A stretch of DNA of 36,446 bases from Methanomassiliicoccales archaeon (GTDB lineage Archaea > Thermoplasmatota > Thermoplasmata > RBG-16-68-12 > SOIM01). Each line of letters starts with the position of its first letter. Position 1 is the first letter of the stretch. Under the pieces are notes generated by a model. The model had not been told where the DNA came from, made no database searches, and saw only the letters and a program-made list of their open reading frames with translations. Of the stretch, positions 15,468 through 24,970 are shown piece after piece. Where the stretch lies: the NCBI GenBank assembly GCA_030593295.1, contig JAUVHO010000022.1, forward strand, positions 1 to 36,446, in the 5' to 3' direction. Made by a program: the position numbers and the translations under genes.

Positions 15468-16427
15468 ATGGGAACGTCAGCCCGAGGAGTTGTCGAGGAG
15501 ATAACACGGACTCATGATATTTTCGACGCCATGAAGTTCGAGAATAGGGGCGAGCTCTTCCCCATGCTCGTCAGAATGGGCATCAGGAACATGACCTTGT
15601 GGGAGGCCATGAACAAGGCGAACGAGATAACCACTCTATCCTGCGTCCCGGAGCGTTACTTCGAAAGATTGGTCCACACCAAGAACCTCGCTACTCTTTT
15701 CACTGTTCTGATTGACGACGTTGTAGACAAGCAGAAGGACAGAAAGCTGTTGAATGAGATATCCGCAATCCCTTACGAAGAGGAGATGGGCGTCGTCCTG
15801 GTTTCCAGTCGAAGCGATACGTCTTCCCTTTCCTTGGCCAGAGAAGCCTGGAAACAGATCCTATCCTTCCTCAAGACCGGACCCCAATTCAATCAATATA
15901 AGGATCTGCTGCTTTTCGACATAGGCGAACTGATCCAGTGCCAGAGATACAATTTCACCATCAATATTACCCCCTCCCTCTGCAATACCGAGGAGTATAT
16001 CACATACGGGACCCACAACTTCAACGTGAAACCCCACATGACCATGGACCTCATATTCTCCCCCGAATTCGACAAGAATGATCTCTCCACCTTCAGGTCA
16101 GCCCTGCACCACATACAGATCGCAGTTCAACTTGTGAACGACGTCTACACTATCGAGAGGGAAATCAGCGACGAGGTCTCTTTTGGCAATTATGCGACCA
16201 TTTACGCTCTGGAGAACGACGGTATCGGCATCAATGATGTGTACGACGGGACCGCATTCGAGGCCTTGGAGAACTTCGCCATGGACAAGTTCGACAGGCT
16301 CTGGGAGTTCCACATGCATGAGGCGAAGAGATCCCTGAGGGACGTAAGGTCCTTCGACGTCGGGAGGTTCCTCACATCCGTCTTCAAGATCAAACTGATG
16401 TACGAACTGGCGTGCGGTCTGATATAA
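15468..16427 (+). CDS. Probable class I terpene synthase
   Basis: The 319-residue protein has the two metal-binding motifs of class I terpene cyclases: LIDDVVD (DDxxD, Asp83/84/87) and NDVYTIERE (NSE triad Asn224, Thr228, Glu232), 141 residues apart as in bacterial enzymes. These enzymes ionise a prenyl diphosphate with three Mg2+ ions and cyclise it. The EYITYGTHNFNV segment (176-187) aligns by eye with the region that usually carries the diphosphate-sensing Arg (EYxxxR), but that Arg appears replaced, and no C-terminal Arg-Tyr pair is evident. There is only one DDxxD, unlike chain-elongating prenyltransferases. GGAAAGGAG precedes ATG 15468. No prenyltransferase or tailoring enzyme is nearby. 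The substrate (FPP, GGPP or longer) cannot be told. Confidence 0.72.
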   Translation: MGTSARGVVEEITRTHDIFDAMKFENRGELFPMLVRMGIRNMTLWEAMNKANEITTLSCVPERYFERLVHTKNLATLFTVLIDDVVDKQKDRKLLNEISAIPYEEEMGVVLVSSRSDTSSLSLAREAWKQILSFLKTGPQFNQYKDLLLFDIGELIQCQRYNFTINITPSLCNTEEYITYGTHNFNVKPHMTMDLIFSPEFDKNDLSTFRSALHHIQIAVQLVNDVYTIEREISDEVSFGNYATIYALENDGIGINDVYDGTAFEALENFAMDKFDRLWEFHMHEAKRSLRDVRSFDVGRFLTSVFKIKLMYELACGLI

Positions 16428-16460
16428 GTTGTCTTCTCATAACACAGGATTGGATAGCCC

Positions 16461-18008
16461 TTATCCTTTCACTACCTTTCTGACCAACCTGGGCATCTCT
16501 TCCAGTCTCTCTCTGGCTATCGCTTCGTAGAATTGTATCATGATGCCTACGGCTAGCAGGACACCAGTTCCGCTTGCATTGCCCACGGTCCCTATCATGT
16601 CGGCTCCAGCGGCCAAACCACCGACGGCAGCTCCGCTAATCACGGTCACTGCAGGGATATACCTCTCCAGCACCCTCTTGAACGTTCTTGGCGTACGACG
16701 GAATCCCGGGATCTGCATACCGCTTGACTCTATCTGCTTCGCGACCGCCTCAGGCCCCATGTTGGTCGTCTCTATCCAGAACTTGGCGAACATGATGGAT
16801 CCCAGGACCATGGCAGTCACATAGACCAGCACATGGACTAGAACCTGCCAATACTCATGCCCCCGCATAAGATAGCCGTAGCTATCAGGGTTCATTAACG
16901 GTAGGAGCCAGTCCCCCACACCCATGACTGTTGAGAGATAATATGCAATGCCGGACGTTGCCGTTGTTTGACTTATGCCCAGTGTGTCAGCGACATCCCT
17001 CGTCGGGTACGCTCCTATCATCCAATTCTGTCCGACTATCGGCCAGTCAGGGTTCTGCCAGAACAGCAGGGAGAACATGCTGACGTTCGCCAGGACGGCC
17101 GCCATCAGGATAACAGGGATGTTGGACGCGTAGATGAGCCTGATGGGATACCTTCCTCTGGCACCTCTGACGGTAGCGTGAGCTAACGGGAGCTCGATCC
17201 GCATGGATTCTGCATATGCCACTATAAGGAATATCACGATAGTTCCCACTAAGGCTATCATCGGGTTCGGATTCGCCAGAAGGATTCCCTCGTATCCGCC
17301 CTGCGCCATCTCAGAGGCGCTGTTGTGTGTGAGATAATAAACTGTCTTGGGAATCGTTCCCGCCGGAATGGGACTCCCCGCACTGGCCGGCATCCAGTTG
17401 AATGTCCCAACGAATATCTGCTGGGCAACTCCTGCTGCTATGAAAAGGCTGATACCGCTCCCTATCCCCCATTTGGAGACCACCTCGTCCATGAGGAAGA
17501 CCAAATAGCTTCCCATGATGAGCTGCACTATTATGATGCTTCTCGCCCACTCCATACCAACAGAGCCCGTAAGAGCCACAGAAGGCTGCAGAAAGCCGAA
17601 GACCTGAGGGACGGACTCGACGATTATCATCGTTATGACCAGGAACTTCTGCGTTCCCTGATAGACCGCCTTGTCTTCCTCCTTTGACAGGTCCAGCTTT
17701 ATGATCTTGGCCCCGACGAAGAGCTGCATGATGATGGAGCCCGTGACTATCGGCCCGATACCCAGATGCATCAAGGAGCCTTGCGCACCTGCCAGAATAA
17801 CCCTCAAACTGGCGAACATGTCCACCGTTTCGGCTTGGTCCAGGCCGTACAGGAAGACGTTCGTCATGACAAAATAGAGACAAAGGATCAGGATGACCCA
17901 GCCCATCTTCTGTTTAAAATGAACCGATTTGTCCGGGCGTGTCACGGCTGGAAGCCTGTCCGTAAGCGGTTTCAGCCGGTACAGGAGGCTCTGGCCTTCC
18001 TCTGCCAT
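16461..18008 (-). CDS. secY: Preprotein translocase subunit SecY
   Basis: The 515-residue protein is the channel subunit of the Sec translocon (SecY/Sec61 alpha). It has about ten membrane helices, the N-terminal LYRLKPLTDRLPAV segment and the conserved loop region around residues 280-300 (AHATVRGARGRYPIRL). It is the last gene of the ribosomal cluster, 3 nt after uL15. The gene usually following in many euryarchaea (adk) is absent; instead the convergent terpene synthase ends 33 nt away. Confidence 0.97.
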   Translation of the reverse strand: MAEEGQSLLYRLKPLTDRLPAVTRPDKSVHFKQKMGWVILILCLYFVMTNVFLYGLDQAETVDMFASLRVILAGAQGSLMHLGIGPIVTGSIIMQLFVGAKIIKLDLSKEEDKAVYQGTQKFLVITMIIVESVPQVFGFLQPSVALTGSVGMEWARSIIIVQLIMGSYLVFLMDEVVSKWGIGSGISLFIAAGVAQQIFVGTFNWMPASAGSPIPAGTIPKTVYYLTHNSASEMAQGGYEGILLANPNPMIALVGTIVIFLIVAYAESMRIELPLAHATVRGARGRYPIRLIYASNIPVILMAAVLANVSMFSLLFWQNPDWPIVGQNWMIGAYPTRDVADTLGISQTTATSGIAYYLSTVMGVGDWLLPLMNPDSYGYLMRGHEYWQVLVHVLVYVTAMVLGSIMFAKFWIETTNMGPEAVAKQIESSGMQIPGFRRTPRTFKRVLERYIPAVTVISGAAVGGLAAGADMIGTVGNASGTGVLLAVGIMIQFYEAIARERLEEMPRLVRKVVKG

Positions 18009-18011
18009 CTA

Positions 18012-18482
18012 TTATTCCTCTTCTTCTTGAACTAGCTCAGGCACTTCTTCCTCTTCTTCATGAAGTGTCTGAACTGCCCCGCCTGCCTCCACGATCTTGC
18101 TCTCTGCTTTGCTCGAGGCCTCCGGGACGATGATCGTCATCTTCCTGCTCACATGCCCTCTCCCAAGGAGCTTGTCTATGCCAATGGACGAAAGGTCAAG
18201 TGTGACCATGTCCTTCTCTTCCTTGGCGACCCCCATCTCCACGAACTCCCCCAGCCTCTCTCCGATCTCCGATATGTTGATCGACTTCTTCTTGTTGGCA
18301 AGCGAGGGATGTCGTTTGAATCCGTGTCTGCCGAAGTGGTCTGGCATGTATTTGATCATATGCATGATTTTGTGCTTGTGCAGCCCGGCGTTCCCCCTTC
18401 CGCCCCGAAGTCCGGCACCTCTGCCGGCCTTGTGACCTCTTCCGTGGGTCCTCTTTCCTCTGAATTTCTTGGATCTTCCCAT
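18012..18482 (-). CDS. rpl15: Large subunit ribosomal protein uL15
   Basis: The protein (156 residues from ATG 18482) begins MGRSKKFRGKRTHGRGHKAGRGAG-like, the basic Gly-rich tail that penetrates the 23S rRNA core. A start 15 nt further upstream would overlap uL30 and is less likely. The last 15 or so residues are almost all acidic (EEEEEVPEL...EEEE), unusual for this protein. It sits 4 nt after uL30. Confidence 0.95.
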   Translation of the reverse strand: MGRSKKFRGKRTHGRGHKAGRGAGLRGGRGNAGLHKHKIMHMIKYMPDHFGRHGFKRHPSLANKKKSINISEIGERLGEFVEMGVAKEEKDMVTLDLSSIGIDKLLGRGHVSRKMTIIVPEASSKAESKIVEAGGAVQTLHEEEEEVPELVQEEEE

Positions 18483-18486
18483 GTCA

Positions 18487-18960
18487 CTACCCCTCAAAGA
18501 TCATCCTGTCGACCAGGTCGTTTATCTTCTCTCCGCGGTATCCCAATGCTCCGCCTTCGACGAAGGTCCTCTTTATTCCCTCGTACCCTTTGATGGGTGG
18601 ATGCAGGCGGATTACAGGCTTCACAGACTCTAGGTTCACGAATCTCTCTTTGTCCTCGCAAACCGCTTTTGAGAACGCAATCAGTGATTTGAATTTGGTG
18701 TTCTTTTTCACATAAGCGTCAGTTATTCCCTTTCCGCTCTCCAGACGCCCTTTCTTCAGAATGAGTTTTGCCAGTGTCTCAGGTCGGAGCTCTCCCCAGG
18801 TGATGTAGTCCTTTGCCTTCCTCAGCATGCCTTCTGTTGCTGGATCATTGGGAAGTATCACGCAGTGGTTGACACGGTTGAGCCGGAGCATCTTGAGCGT
18901 GTCGCTAATGTCCCCGCGGATGTTGACTGTACCTCTCACCCTGATGGCCGCGTAGCTCAT
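18487..18960 (-). CDS. rpl30: Large subunit ribosomal protein uL30
   Basis: At 157 residues it has the long archaeal form of L30. The opening [19 protein letters not shown] and the [10 protein letters not shown] strand are diagnostic. Its start overlaps the end of uS5 by 4 nt, implying coupled translation. Confidence 0.95.
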   Translation of the reverse strand: MSYAAIRVRGTVNIRGDISDTLKMLRLNRVNHCVILPNDPATEGMLRKAKDYITWGELRPETLAKLILKKGRLESGKGITDAYVKKNTKFKSLIAFSKAVCEDKERFVNLESVKPVIRLHPPIKGYEGIKRTFVEGGALGYRGEKINDLVDRMIFEG

Positions 18961-19805
18961 TCCTTCTTCACCTTCTTCTTGTCTGGCTTATCATCAGTCT
19001 CTTCCTTTTCCTTGGACGGCTTCTTCTCTTTCTCGGTCTCCTTCTCCTCAGGTCCATCCTTCTCTTCAGGCTTCTTCGATTCCGCTTCCTTCTCATCCTT
19101 CTCTTCAGGCTCTGCTTCGACTACTTCCTCAGGTGGAGATTCCGGCTCCTCAATGATCTCTATGGGGCCAGAGATTATGTGCAGTTCCTCGATCTGTCTT
19201 CTTGTTATCTTCGTTTTGGCGGTCTGTATGAGCGCATCGAATGATGCCAACGCGTAGTTGACGGTTGTCTTTGTGTGACCTTTGGAGAATCCCCAGACGT
19301 CATCGAGACCTGCTAGTCTCAGTACATGTTTGGGAATCTTGGCAACTGCCAGTGCTATACCTCTGGGCGCTGGTTTGAATGTGACCGAGACCGATCCGGC
19401 CTTTCCTGTAACCTGGAATGGTAGTGAATGGGCGGTACCGCAACCGCACTCCCAGGACCCGCAACCTCTCTTGACCTCGACCATGTTCAGCTTCGCTGTT
19501 TCTATGGCCTTTCTGATCGCCGGACCGACCTCTCTTCCCTTGCACAAGCCCAGTCCCACGTATCCATCTTCGTTCCCGACGACAACCGTGATCAAGAAAT
19601 TGACCCTTCTTCCGGAGTCTGTCATTCTCTGAACCATGTTGACATCCAAGACCTCATCTTCCAGACCAGGGAGCAGAATGTCCACTATCTCGGTCTCCCT
19701 CAGGGGCAGTCCCGAGTTCAGGGCCTCGTTCATCGTCTTTATCTCTCCATCGAGGACTTTTCGTCCCAACCGCGTCTTCGGAATCCAGTCGTAGGATCGG
19801 CGCAC
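18957..19805 (-). CDS. rps5: Small subunit ribosomal protein uS5 with a long charged tail
   Basis: Residues 1-215 are a normal archaeal uS5 ([11 protein letters not shown], the GxxxxxTVNYALA region), a protein at the mRNA entry site that affects decoding accuracy. Residues about 216-282 form a low-complexity Glu/Lys/Pro tail not part of the core fold; it is probably disordered and surface-exposed. It begins 2 nt after the uL18 stop. Confidence 0.95.
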   Translation of the reverse strand: MRRSYDWIPKTRLGRKVLDGEIKTMNEALNSGLPLRETEIVDILLPGLEDEVLDVNMVQRMTDSGRRVNFLITVVVGNEDGYVGLGLCKGREVGPAIRKAIETAKLNMVEVKRGCGSWECGCGTAHSLPFQVTGKAGSVSVTFKPAPRGIALAVAKIPKHVLRLAGLDDVWGFSKGHTKTTVNYALASFDALIQTAKTKITRRQIEELHIISGPIEIIEEPESPPEEVVEAEPEEKDEKEAESKKPEEKDGPEEKETEKEKKPSKEKEETDDKPDKKKVKKE

Positions 19806-19806
19806 T

Positions 19807-20307
19807 CTATTCAGCCTCCATCTTCTTCAACACCTTATCGAAATCCGAACCCATCTTCTCGTCAATGTTCTTCCCTCGGATCCTGTCGTCATCCGGCAAT
19901 ATGTCCTCACTGTGCGGGACACTAACACCCGCGTCAACTATCCCTCTGAGCGTGGCGAACACGCTGGAATCCTTGGTCGGATTGTGAAGTCCGATGTCCA
20001 GGACGGCCTTGTCGACCCCAGCCTTTGAAGCCCTCTTTCCCGCCAGATAACCTGTAAGATACGCTGCTGGCGCGTTCTTCTTGGAATGTTTCCACCCGAG
20101 CGCGTCGAGCTCTTTGGAGAATGCGGACGCGACGATCAGGTCGCCCCCCATGTCAAATGTGGCGAACTGAACGCGAACGTGCATGTTTGAACACCTGACA
20201 ATGGCTCTGGGAAGTCCGGACTTCAGCAGTCTCTTCCTGCTCCTGTAATCGGTCTTGCTGACCTTCCTTCTCCGGAAGGGAACTCGATACCTGGGACCGT
20301 GTTTCAT
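19807..20307 (-). CDS. rpl18: Large subunit ribosomal protein uL18
   Basis: The 166-residue archaeal uL18 binds 5S rRNA. Motifs seen are [22 protein letters not shown] at the N-terminus (shown in part) and [17 protein letters not shown]. Its ATG overlaps the eL19 stop by 4 nt. Confidence 0.95.
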   Translation of the reverse strand: MKHGPRYRVPFRRRKVSKTDYRSRKRLLKSGLPRAIVRCSNMHVRVQFATFDMGGDLIVASAFSKELDALGWKHSKKNAPAAYLTGYLAGKRASKAGVDKAVLDIGLHNPTKDSSVFATLRGIVDAGVSVPHSEDILPDDDRIRGKNIDEKMGSDFDKVLKKMEAE

Positions 20308-20762
20308 TCGCTCTCCTCCTTCAACAGTCCCTGGGCCCTGAGTTGCTGCTCCAGGTGAGCCTTGCTTCTGAACATCCCGCCTTTGGACTGGCGGTAGAAG
20401 ATTCTGTAGGTCCTTCTTTCGATCTTGCCATCATCTCTCAGCTCTCTCAATCTCCCTCTCATAGGTCTGATTGTCTTTATCCAGCGTTCCTTCTTGGGAT
20501 ATCTGGCCTTCTTAGTGCCCTTTCGGCTGCCGTGGCCTTTGCGCCTGCCCTTCTTCTTCTGGGCCTTGGCCTTTCGGATGTTGCTCTTGGAGACACCTTT
20601 CTTCTGCCTTGCCTGGATCAGACCTTGGTCTACGGCCGCCCGGATATCGCTTCTCGTGATCTTCTCCGACACGTCCTCGATATAGTCTGGGTGTATCCAG
20701 ACCCTGTTCTCTCCGCATTTGAGAATCTCCGCTGCCATCCTTCTCTGGTTCTTAAGATTCAT
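20304..20762 (-). CDS. rpl19e: Large subunit ribosomal protein eL19
   Basis: The 152-residue archaeal/eukaryotic-type protein opens NLKNQRRMAAEILKCG and has the RKGTKKARYPKKERW basic region. It overlaps the end of eL32 by 11 nt, in a different frame. Confidence 0.95.
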   Translation of the reverse strand: MNLKNQRRMAAEILKCGENRVWIHPDYIEDVSEKITRSDIRAAVDQGLIQARQKKGVSKSNIRKAKAQKKKGRRKGHGSRKGTKKARYPKKERWIKTIRPMRGRLRELRDDGKIERRTYRIFYRQSKGGMFRSKAHLEQQLRAQGLLKEESE

Positions 20763-21435
20763 GAAGCATGCTCCTGTTAAGGACCCTTATTCCCTTCTCA
20801 TCTGCGACCTTCTCCATCGCCTCTCTCTTCTTAGACCCGACCGAATGGCCTATCCTGGCGGCCTGCTTCTTGGGGTCCACGCCTTCCAGGTCCTCCACTC
20901 TGAAGACCATCACTTCTTGGAATCCTGATGGATGAAGTCCTCTCACAGCCTTGGGACCTCTGTAACCGGTTGAAACGAGATTTGGCCGGTACTTGTATCC
21001 CCGTCTCATCTTGGAGTGAAGTCCTCTCGGCCTTCTCCAACTGTCACCCAGTTTCACATATCTGAACCATTCCTGCCTCTTGAAGGCAGGTCTGGATTTG
21101 TTGATTCTCTCCCTCAACTTGAGCTGTTCCTTTGTTTTCTTGTCAAGTTTGGGCTTGACCTCAACGAAATACCCCTCATCCGCGATCTCGACCTCTTCTT
21201 CCTCTTCGGTCTCGACATAATCGGTCAGTCTCTCTCGAAGGTCTATGACCTTTCCCTCTGGATTCAGGCCCAACGCTTCGCACATCTCAACGAGCTCAGC
21301 CTTCTTTGCCTTCTTGATTTCACTGACCGTTGGCACTTCGGCTTTCTTCTTCTGTACCTTCTTCGCCTTGACCTCTTCCACGATTTCGGCCTCTTCTTCG
21401 ACTATCTCAAGTTCCTCTTTCTCGTCTTCCGGCAA
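20752..21435 (-). CDS. rpl32e: Large subunit ribosomal protein eL32 with an N-terminal SAP-like extension
   Basis: The C-terminal 125 or so residues are eL32 (FKRQEWFRYVKLGDSWRRPRG, given here only in part as the diagnostic stretch, then HPSGFQEVMVF). The N-terminal 95 residues are extra: an acidic lead, then about residues 38-72 with KKAKKAELVEMCEALGL...LRERL, which reads like a SAP nucleic-acid-binding motif, then a Glu-rich linker. Translation starts at TTG 21435, with GGGAGG about 9 nt upstream. Confidence 0.92.
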   Translation of the reverse strand: MPEDEKEELEIVEEEAEIVEEVKAKKVQKKKAEVPTVSEIKKAKKAELVEMCEALGLNPEGKVIDLRERLTDYVETEEEEEVEIADEGYFVEVKPKLDKKTKEQLKLRERINKSRPAFKRQEWFRYVKLGDSWRRPRGLHSKMRRGYKYRPNLVSTGYRGPKAVRGLHPSGFQEVMVFRVEDLEGVDPKKQAARIGHSVGSKKREAMEKVADEKGIRVLNRSMLHES

Positions 21436-21439
21436 GTCG

Positions 21440-21991
21440 CTATGCCTCCCTTCGCTTCTGAGTTATGTATATTCCATCCTGAAACACCCGTGGGTCATAT
21501 CCTTTGATCATCGTCACCTGCTCTATGTTCGCTGCTGTCTGGCCGACACTCTGAATGTCTGGTCCCGTGAGAATTACCTCGTCTCCATTGATGTTAATCT
21601 CGGTATCTCCGAGTATCCTGGCTACCCTGGGATTCCTCTCTCCCAGGAAGTTCTCAACCACGAACTCTCCCTGCTCCTTTTTGACGCTGGCCTTGATAGG
21701 AAAGTGTGAATACACGATCTTCATCTTGTACTCGAACCCTTCAGTCACGCCCGTGATCATGTTCCTTATGTGGGATATGGTGGTCCCCATGAGGGCCATG
21801 TCCTCTTTGGAGGGATAGTCACACGTGACCAGCACCCTTCCCTTCTTCACTGAGACGCGGATCCTCGGATGACGGAACTCCCTTTTGAGCTCAACCTCTC
21901 CTCCGGTGACCAGAATCTCATCTCCTTTGAGCTTCACCTTCACCCCGTCTAGGATTTCCGTTTCTTTCTCTAGTTTCTTGGCTACCGGCAT
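21440..21991 (-). CDS. rpl6: Large subunit ribosomal protein uL6
   Basis: The 183-residue protein has the two-fold L6 architecture: VKVKLKGDEILVTGG in the first half and the RNPRVARILGDTEI strand with GPDIQSVGQTAANIEQ in the second, which contacts the sarcin-ricin region. The ATG at 21991 follows uS8 by 9 nt. Confidence 0.95.
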   Translation of the reverse strand: MPVAKKLEKETEILDGVKVKLKGDEILVTGGEVELKREFRHPRIRVSVKKGRVLVTCDYPSKEDMALMGTTISHIRNMITGVTEGFEYKMKIVYSHFPIKASVKKEQGEFVVENFLGERNPRVARILGDTEININGDEVILTGPDIQSVGQTAANIEQVTMIKGYDPRVFQDGIYITQKRREA

Positions 21992-22000
21992 TCAACTACC

Positions 22001-22390
22001 TCAATAAACGTAAGCTAGGAGCCTTCCACCGACCCCCATCTCCTTTGCTTTTGAATGGGAGATTACACCTTGTGTCGTGGTGAGTATCAGTACTCCGAAA
22101 TCCTGAGCCGGAAGATACCTGGACTCGTACTTCTCCAGTTCTGTCCTCTTGACCGCCATTCGGGGCCTTATGACACCGCAGCTGTTGATGTTCCCTCTCA
22201 GAAGGACCTTGAACATGCCTGCCCTGCCGTCCTCCACGTACTCGAACTGCGTTATGTAGTCGTTCTCCTGCAGAACCCTCAACACCCGTCCTATCAGTTT
22301 GGAGGAGGGTTTCACCGTGCACTCGCCCTTACCGGTCCGCTCGGCATTGATTATGATCGACATTGCGTCGTTCAGGGGGTCGTGTCTCAT
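22001..22390 (-). CDS. rps8: Small subunit ribosomal protein uS8
   Basis: The 129-residue protein shows the N-terminal [18 protein letters not shown] and the C-terminal [22 protein letters not shown] of archaeal uS8, a central-domain 16S rRNA binder. Its ATG is 11 nt after the short uS14 gene. Confidence 0.96.
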   Translation of the reverse strand: MRHDPLNDAMSIIINAERTGKGECTVKPSSKLIGRVLRVLQENDYITQFEYVEDGRAGMFKVLLRGNINSCGVIRPRMAVKRTELEKYESRYLPAQDFGVLILTTTQGVISHSKAKEMGVGGRLLAYVY

Positions 22391-22401
22391 TCATTTCCTC
22401 C

Positions 22402-22548
22402 TCATGAGTATTTCTTGAATCCTATGTCAATTGCGATTTCGCGGAAGCACTGCCGGCACAGGTGCATTCGGTACCTTCGAATGATGCCTCTCTTCCTGCC
22501 GCATCTGGCGCAGCCTTCCTTCCTGCCAAACTTCTTCTTTGGCTTCAT
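22402..22548 (-). CDS. rps14: Small subunit ribosomal protein uS14, short zinc form
   Basis: Reading the minus strand from ATG 22548 gives a 48-residue basic protein starting [12 protein letters not shown] and ending FKKYS. It has a CARC...CRQC zinc-binding pair (Cys13/16 and Cys31/34) and [16 protein letters not shown], the uS14 signature. The start overlaps the uL5 stop (ATGA). Position between uL5 and uS8 is the standard one. Confidence 0.95.
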   Translation of the reverse strand: MKPKKKFGRKEGCARCGRKRGIIRRYRMHLCRQCFREIAIDIGFKKYS

Positions 22549-23054
22549 TCAACTATCTCCAGCTCAAACTCGGTTCTGATGAATTCCATGCTCTCATCTC
22601 TCTTGACCTTGTGGCTCGGGGCGATCCTGGAACGGCTCCTGCGCCTCTTTCTGACTCTGGTTCCCGCCCTGTCCACGGTCACCGAGATGTCCATTCCGAA
22701 GATCCCTATGTCCGGGTCATACCTCATGTCCTTGAAGTCAGTGTAATCTGGTATCCCGAAAGAGAAATTGCCTTCGGAATCGAAATTGTAGCTCGCGATC
22801 TTGTTGGTCTTCACCCAGAACGCCCTCTTCAGGAACTCATCGGCGGTCTCGCCCCTCAGCGTGACCTTGCAGCCAATGGGCATACCTTCCCTGATGCCGA
22901 GATCTTTGTTCGTCTTCTTGGAGATGGTCTGGATCGACTTGTGGGTCGTCAGGAGCTGAAGGACCTTCTGTGCCTTGACAAGCTTCTCTCCAGCTTCGCC
23001 TACCCCGATGTTGATGACCACTTTCCTCACTCTCAGTTCTCTCATCTTGTTCAA
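22545..23054 (-). CDS. rpl5: Large subunit ribosomal protein uL5
   Basis: The 169-residue protein binds 5S rRNA and the P-site tRNA. It has [17 protein letters not shown] at the N-terminus and [20 protein letters not shown]. The start is TTG 23054 (giving MNKMREL, like many archaeal uL5 proteins) or ATG 23045; sequence alone does not decide. Confidence 0.94.
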   Translation of the reverse strand: MNKMRELRVRKVVINIGVGEAGEKLVKAQKVLQLLTTHKSIQTISKKTNKDLGIREGMPIGCKVTLRGETADEFLKRAFWVKTNKIASYNFDSEGNFSFGIPDYTDFKDMRYDPDIGIFGMDISVTVDRAGTRVRKRRRSRSRIAPSHKVKRDESMEFIRTEFELEIVE

Positions 23055-23062
23055 TCGACCAC

Positions 23063-23773
23063 CTATACTGCTGGGACCTCTGGTAGTTTGATCTCGGGAC
23101 TCTTCTTGCCCACGATGAACACGTTGTCCTTGACCGTCGCGAAGCCTTCCTGGAACGTTACCACGTTCTCCTTCGGGTTACGGGTCGGTGTGTAGTCATC
23201 GACATGTACGAGTCTTCCTGCGTGCTTTCCGGCTACTAGTACCGCCGAATTGCCTTTTGCGAGAGGATAATGTCCGAGGATTTTCTGCTCGGGCAGAGAT
23301 ATCTTCAGGGTATCGCCGGTCTTGTACGCATTCTTTTTGAGTAGTATGTTCCTTCCATCGTGAAGGTTGAGCTGGATGAGGCCTCCTTTGACCGTTGTCT
23401 TGTTCTCGATTCTCACCATCTTCCACTTCGCATCCTTGTCAGTGAGCCTGACCGGAGTGAAGTGTCCTCGGGAGTCCAGCAAGAACCGGTAATGCTCCTT
23501 CATGTCCGGAATGGAGATAACGTCCATGAGGCCAACTGGGTGCTTGTGATTGGAGACCGGTCTTCCGTCCACCCAGATGTTCCTGGAACCTATGATCCTT
23601 TTTGCTTCTCTCCCTGTGTCACAGTGGCGGAGCAGATCTCTCATTATCACTGCCAGGGGCATGGCCAGATTATGGGGATGTGGTCCCGGAGCGGGTCTGA
23701 CTACCCACACGTTCGTCTTTCTCGGCAATGGCCAGGACCGTGGCGCTGCCAACCGTTTGAGATGCTTCTTCAT
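23063..23773 (-). CDS. rps4e: Small subunit ribosomal protein eS4
   Basis: The 236-residue protein has the N-terminal HLKRLAAPRSWPLPRK, an S4-like RNA-binding region (IGSRNIWVDGRPVSNHKHPVG) and a C-terminal KOW-like segment (GKHAGRLVHVDDYTP). Its start overlaps the uL24 stop by 4 nt. Confidence 0.95.
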   Translation of the reverse strand: MKKHLKRLAAPRSWPLPRKTNVWVVRPAPGPHPHNLAMPLAVIMRDLLRHCDTGREAKRIIGSRNIWVDGRPVSNHKHPVGLMDVISIPDMKEHYRFLLDSRGHFTPVRLTDKDAKWKMVRIENKTTVKGGLIQLNLHDGRNILLKKNAYKTGDTLKISLPEQKILGHYPLAKGNSAVLVAGKHAGRLVHVDDYTPTRNPKENVVTFQEGFATVKDNVFIVGKKSPEIKLPEVPAV

Positions 23774-24213
23774 TCTTCTTCCTCTTCAGTTTCTTTCTCC
23801 GACTCCACGTCTTCCGTTTCCTCTTCGGCTTCTTCTTCGATTTCCTCTTCTTCCTCGATTATCCTTCCGAATTTCATCAACCTTCTTCTGTCAGACATGT
23901 CGGGTCTAATGATCATGATATTTGACGCGTGTATCATCCGGGCAGACTGGCTCTCGTCCGCCTTCGCCTGGGTCACACCTTCTATGGTGATCGTGAGGTT
24001 CTTGAGGTTCACATTCTCGACCTTCCCTTCCTCTCCCTTATGCTCTCCCCGCATGATTCTTACCTGATCACCCTTTCTTATCGTCAGGGATCTCTTCTTC
24101 CCCGCCTCGAGGTACTTAGGCGCAAGATGCCCTCTCAACATCTTCTTCCTCTGGTGAAGCGGGGCCTCTATCTGCCTCTTTCTTTGTTTCCTGGGTTTGC
24201 TGGATGGTCTCAT
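23770..24213 (-). CDS. rpl24: Large subunit ribosomal protein uL24 with an acidic tail
   Basis: From ATG 24213 the protein has 147 residues. The KOW domain includes IRKGDQVRIMRGEHKGEEGKV (quoted in part). About the last 35 residues are almost only Glu, with Asp, Thr and Val. A start 45 nt further upstream would overlap uL14 and is rejected. Position between uL14 and eS4 is standard. Confidence 0.94.
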   Translation of the reverse strand: MRPSSKPRKQRKRQIEAPLHQRKKMLRGHLAPKYLEAGKKRSLTIRKGDQVRIMRGEHKGEEGKVENVNLKNLTITIEGVTQAKADESQSARMIHASNIMIIRPDMSDRRRLMKFGRIIEEEEEIEEEAEEETEDVESEKETEEEEE

Positions 24214-24218
24214 GTGAC

Positions 24219-24617
24219 TCACACTATCATTGAAGCCGTTGCAGCGATCCTGGGCCATCTCTCTGCTGCCTCACGTGCCACCGGACCTTTTATGTCACTG
24301 CCTTTCGTCTCGCCTTTCTCCGTCGTAATGACGACCGCGTTGTCCTCGAACTGCACCATGGTCCCGTCCGACCTTCGGAACGGCCTTCTCTGTCTCACGA
24401 TTACCGCGGTGAACAGTTGCTTACGCATCTCTGGCGTGCCGCTCTTGACCGAAACTATGAGCAGGTCCGCTATCCCGGCTGCGGGATACCTTCTCTTGAC
24501 TCCGTGGTACTTGGGCACTTCCACGACCTGAACCACTTTGGCTCCGGTATTGTCCACGCAAGCTAGGTACGCTCCTTTGGGGATGCCTCTTGTCTGTCTT
24601 CCGGGAAGTCCTTTCAT
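24219..24617 (-). CDS. rpl14: Large subunit ribosomal protein uL14
   Basis: The 132-residue protein carries [19 protein letters not shown] and [23 protein letters not shown] (quoted in part), the L14 signature. It lies at the subunit interface. It starts 9 nt after uS17. Confidence 0.96.
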   Translation of the reverse strand: MKGLPGRQTRGIPKGAYLACVDNTGAKVVQVVEVPKYHGVKRRYPAAGIADLLIVSVKSGTPEMRKQLFTAVIVRQRRPFRRSDGTMVQFEDNAVVITTEKGETKGSDIKGPVAREAAERWPRIAATASMIV

Positions 24618-24626
24618 CCGATCTCC

Positions 24627-24968
24627 TCATTTCTTCTGGACCACGACGTACGAGACCGTCTTTGCAAGTGGTCTGCACTCTATGAGCGTGACCTCGTCTC
24701 CCACCTTTGCCGATATGCAGGGCGGGTTGTGGGCGGCCTGCCGACTAGTCCTCTTCTCGTACCTCTCGTACTTGGGCACATACATGGACCTCTTTCGGGT
24801 GACGACAACCGTGTTCGTCATCTTATCAGAGACAACGACACCATCGATCATCTGTCCCCTGACCGAGAGACTGCCGTGGAATGGACACTTGGGGTCCTCG
24901 CAACTGTCCTTGGGAGGGGTCACATCAATCCCGATGTCCCTGGCTTCTGGCTTCTTCTTTGCTGGCAT
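24627..24968 (-). CDS. rps17: Small subunit ribosomal protein uS17
   Basis: The 113-residue archaeal form has an N-terminal extension and the OB-fold core with [18 protein letters not shown] and [16 protein letters not shown]. It starts 2 nt after rnp1. Confidence 0.96.
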   Translation of the reverse strand: MPAKKKPEARDIGIDVTPPKDSCEDPKCPFHGSLSVRGQMIDGVVVSDKMTNTVVVTRKRSMYVPKYERYEKRTSRQAAHNPPCISAKVGDEVTLIECRPLAKTVSYVVVQKK

Positions 24969-24970
24969 GT

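Noticed and set aside
22539-23195. A 218-residue plus-strand open frame across uL5 and eS4
   Set aside because: It is antisense to two certain ribosomal genes, and its composition mirrors their reverse complement.
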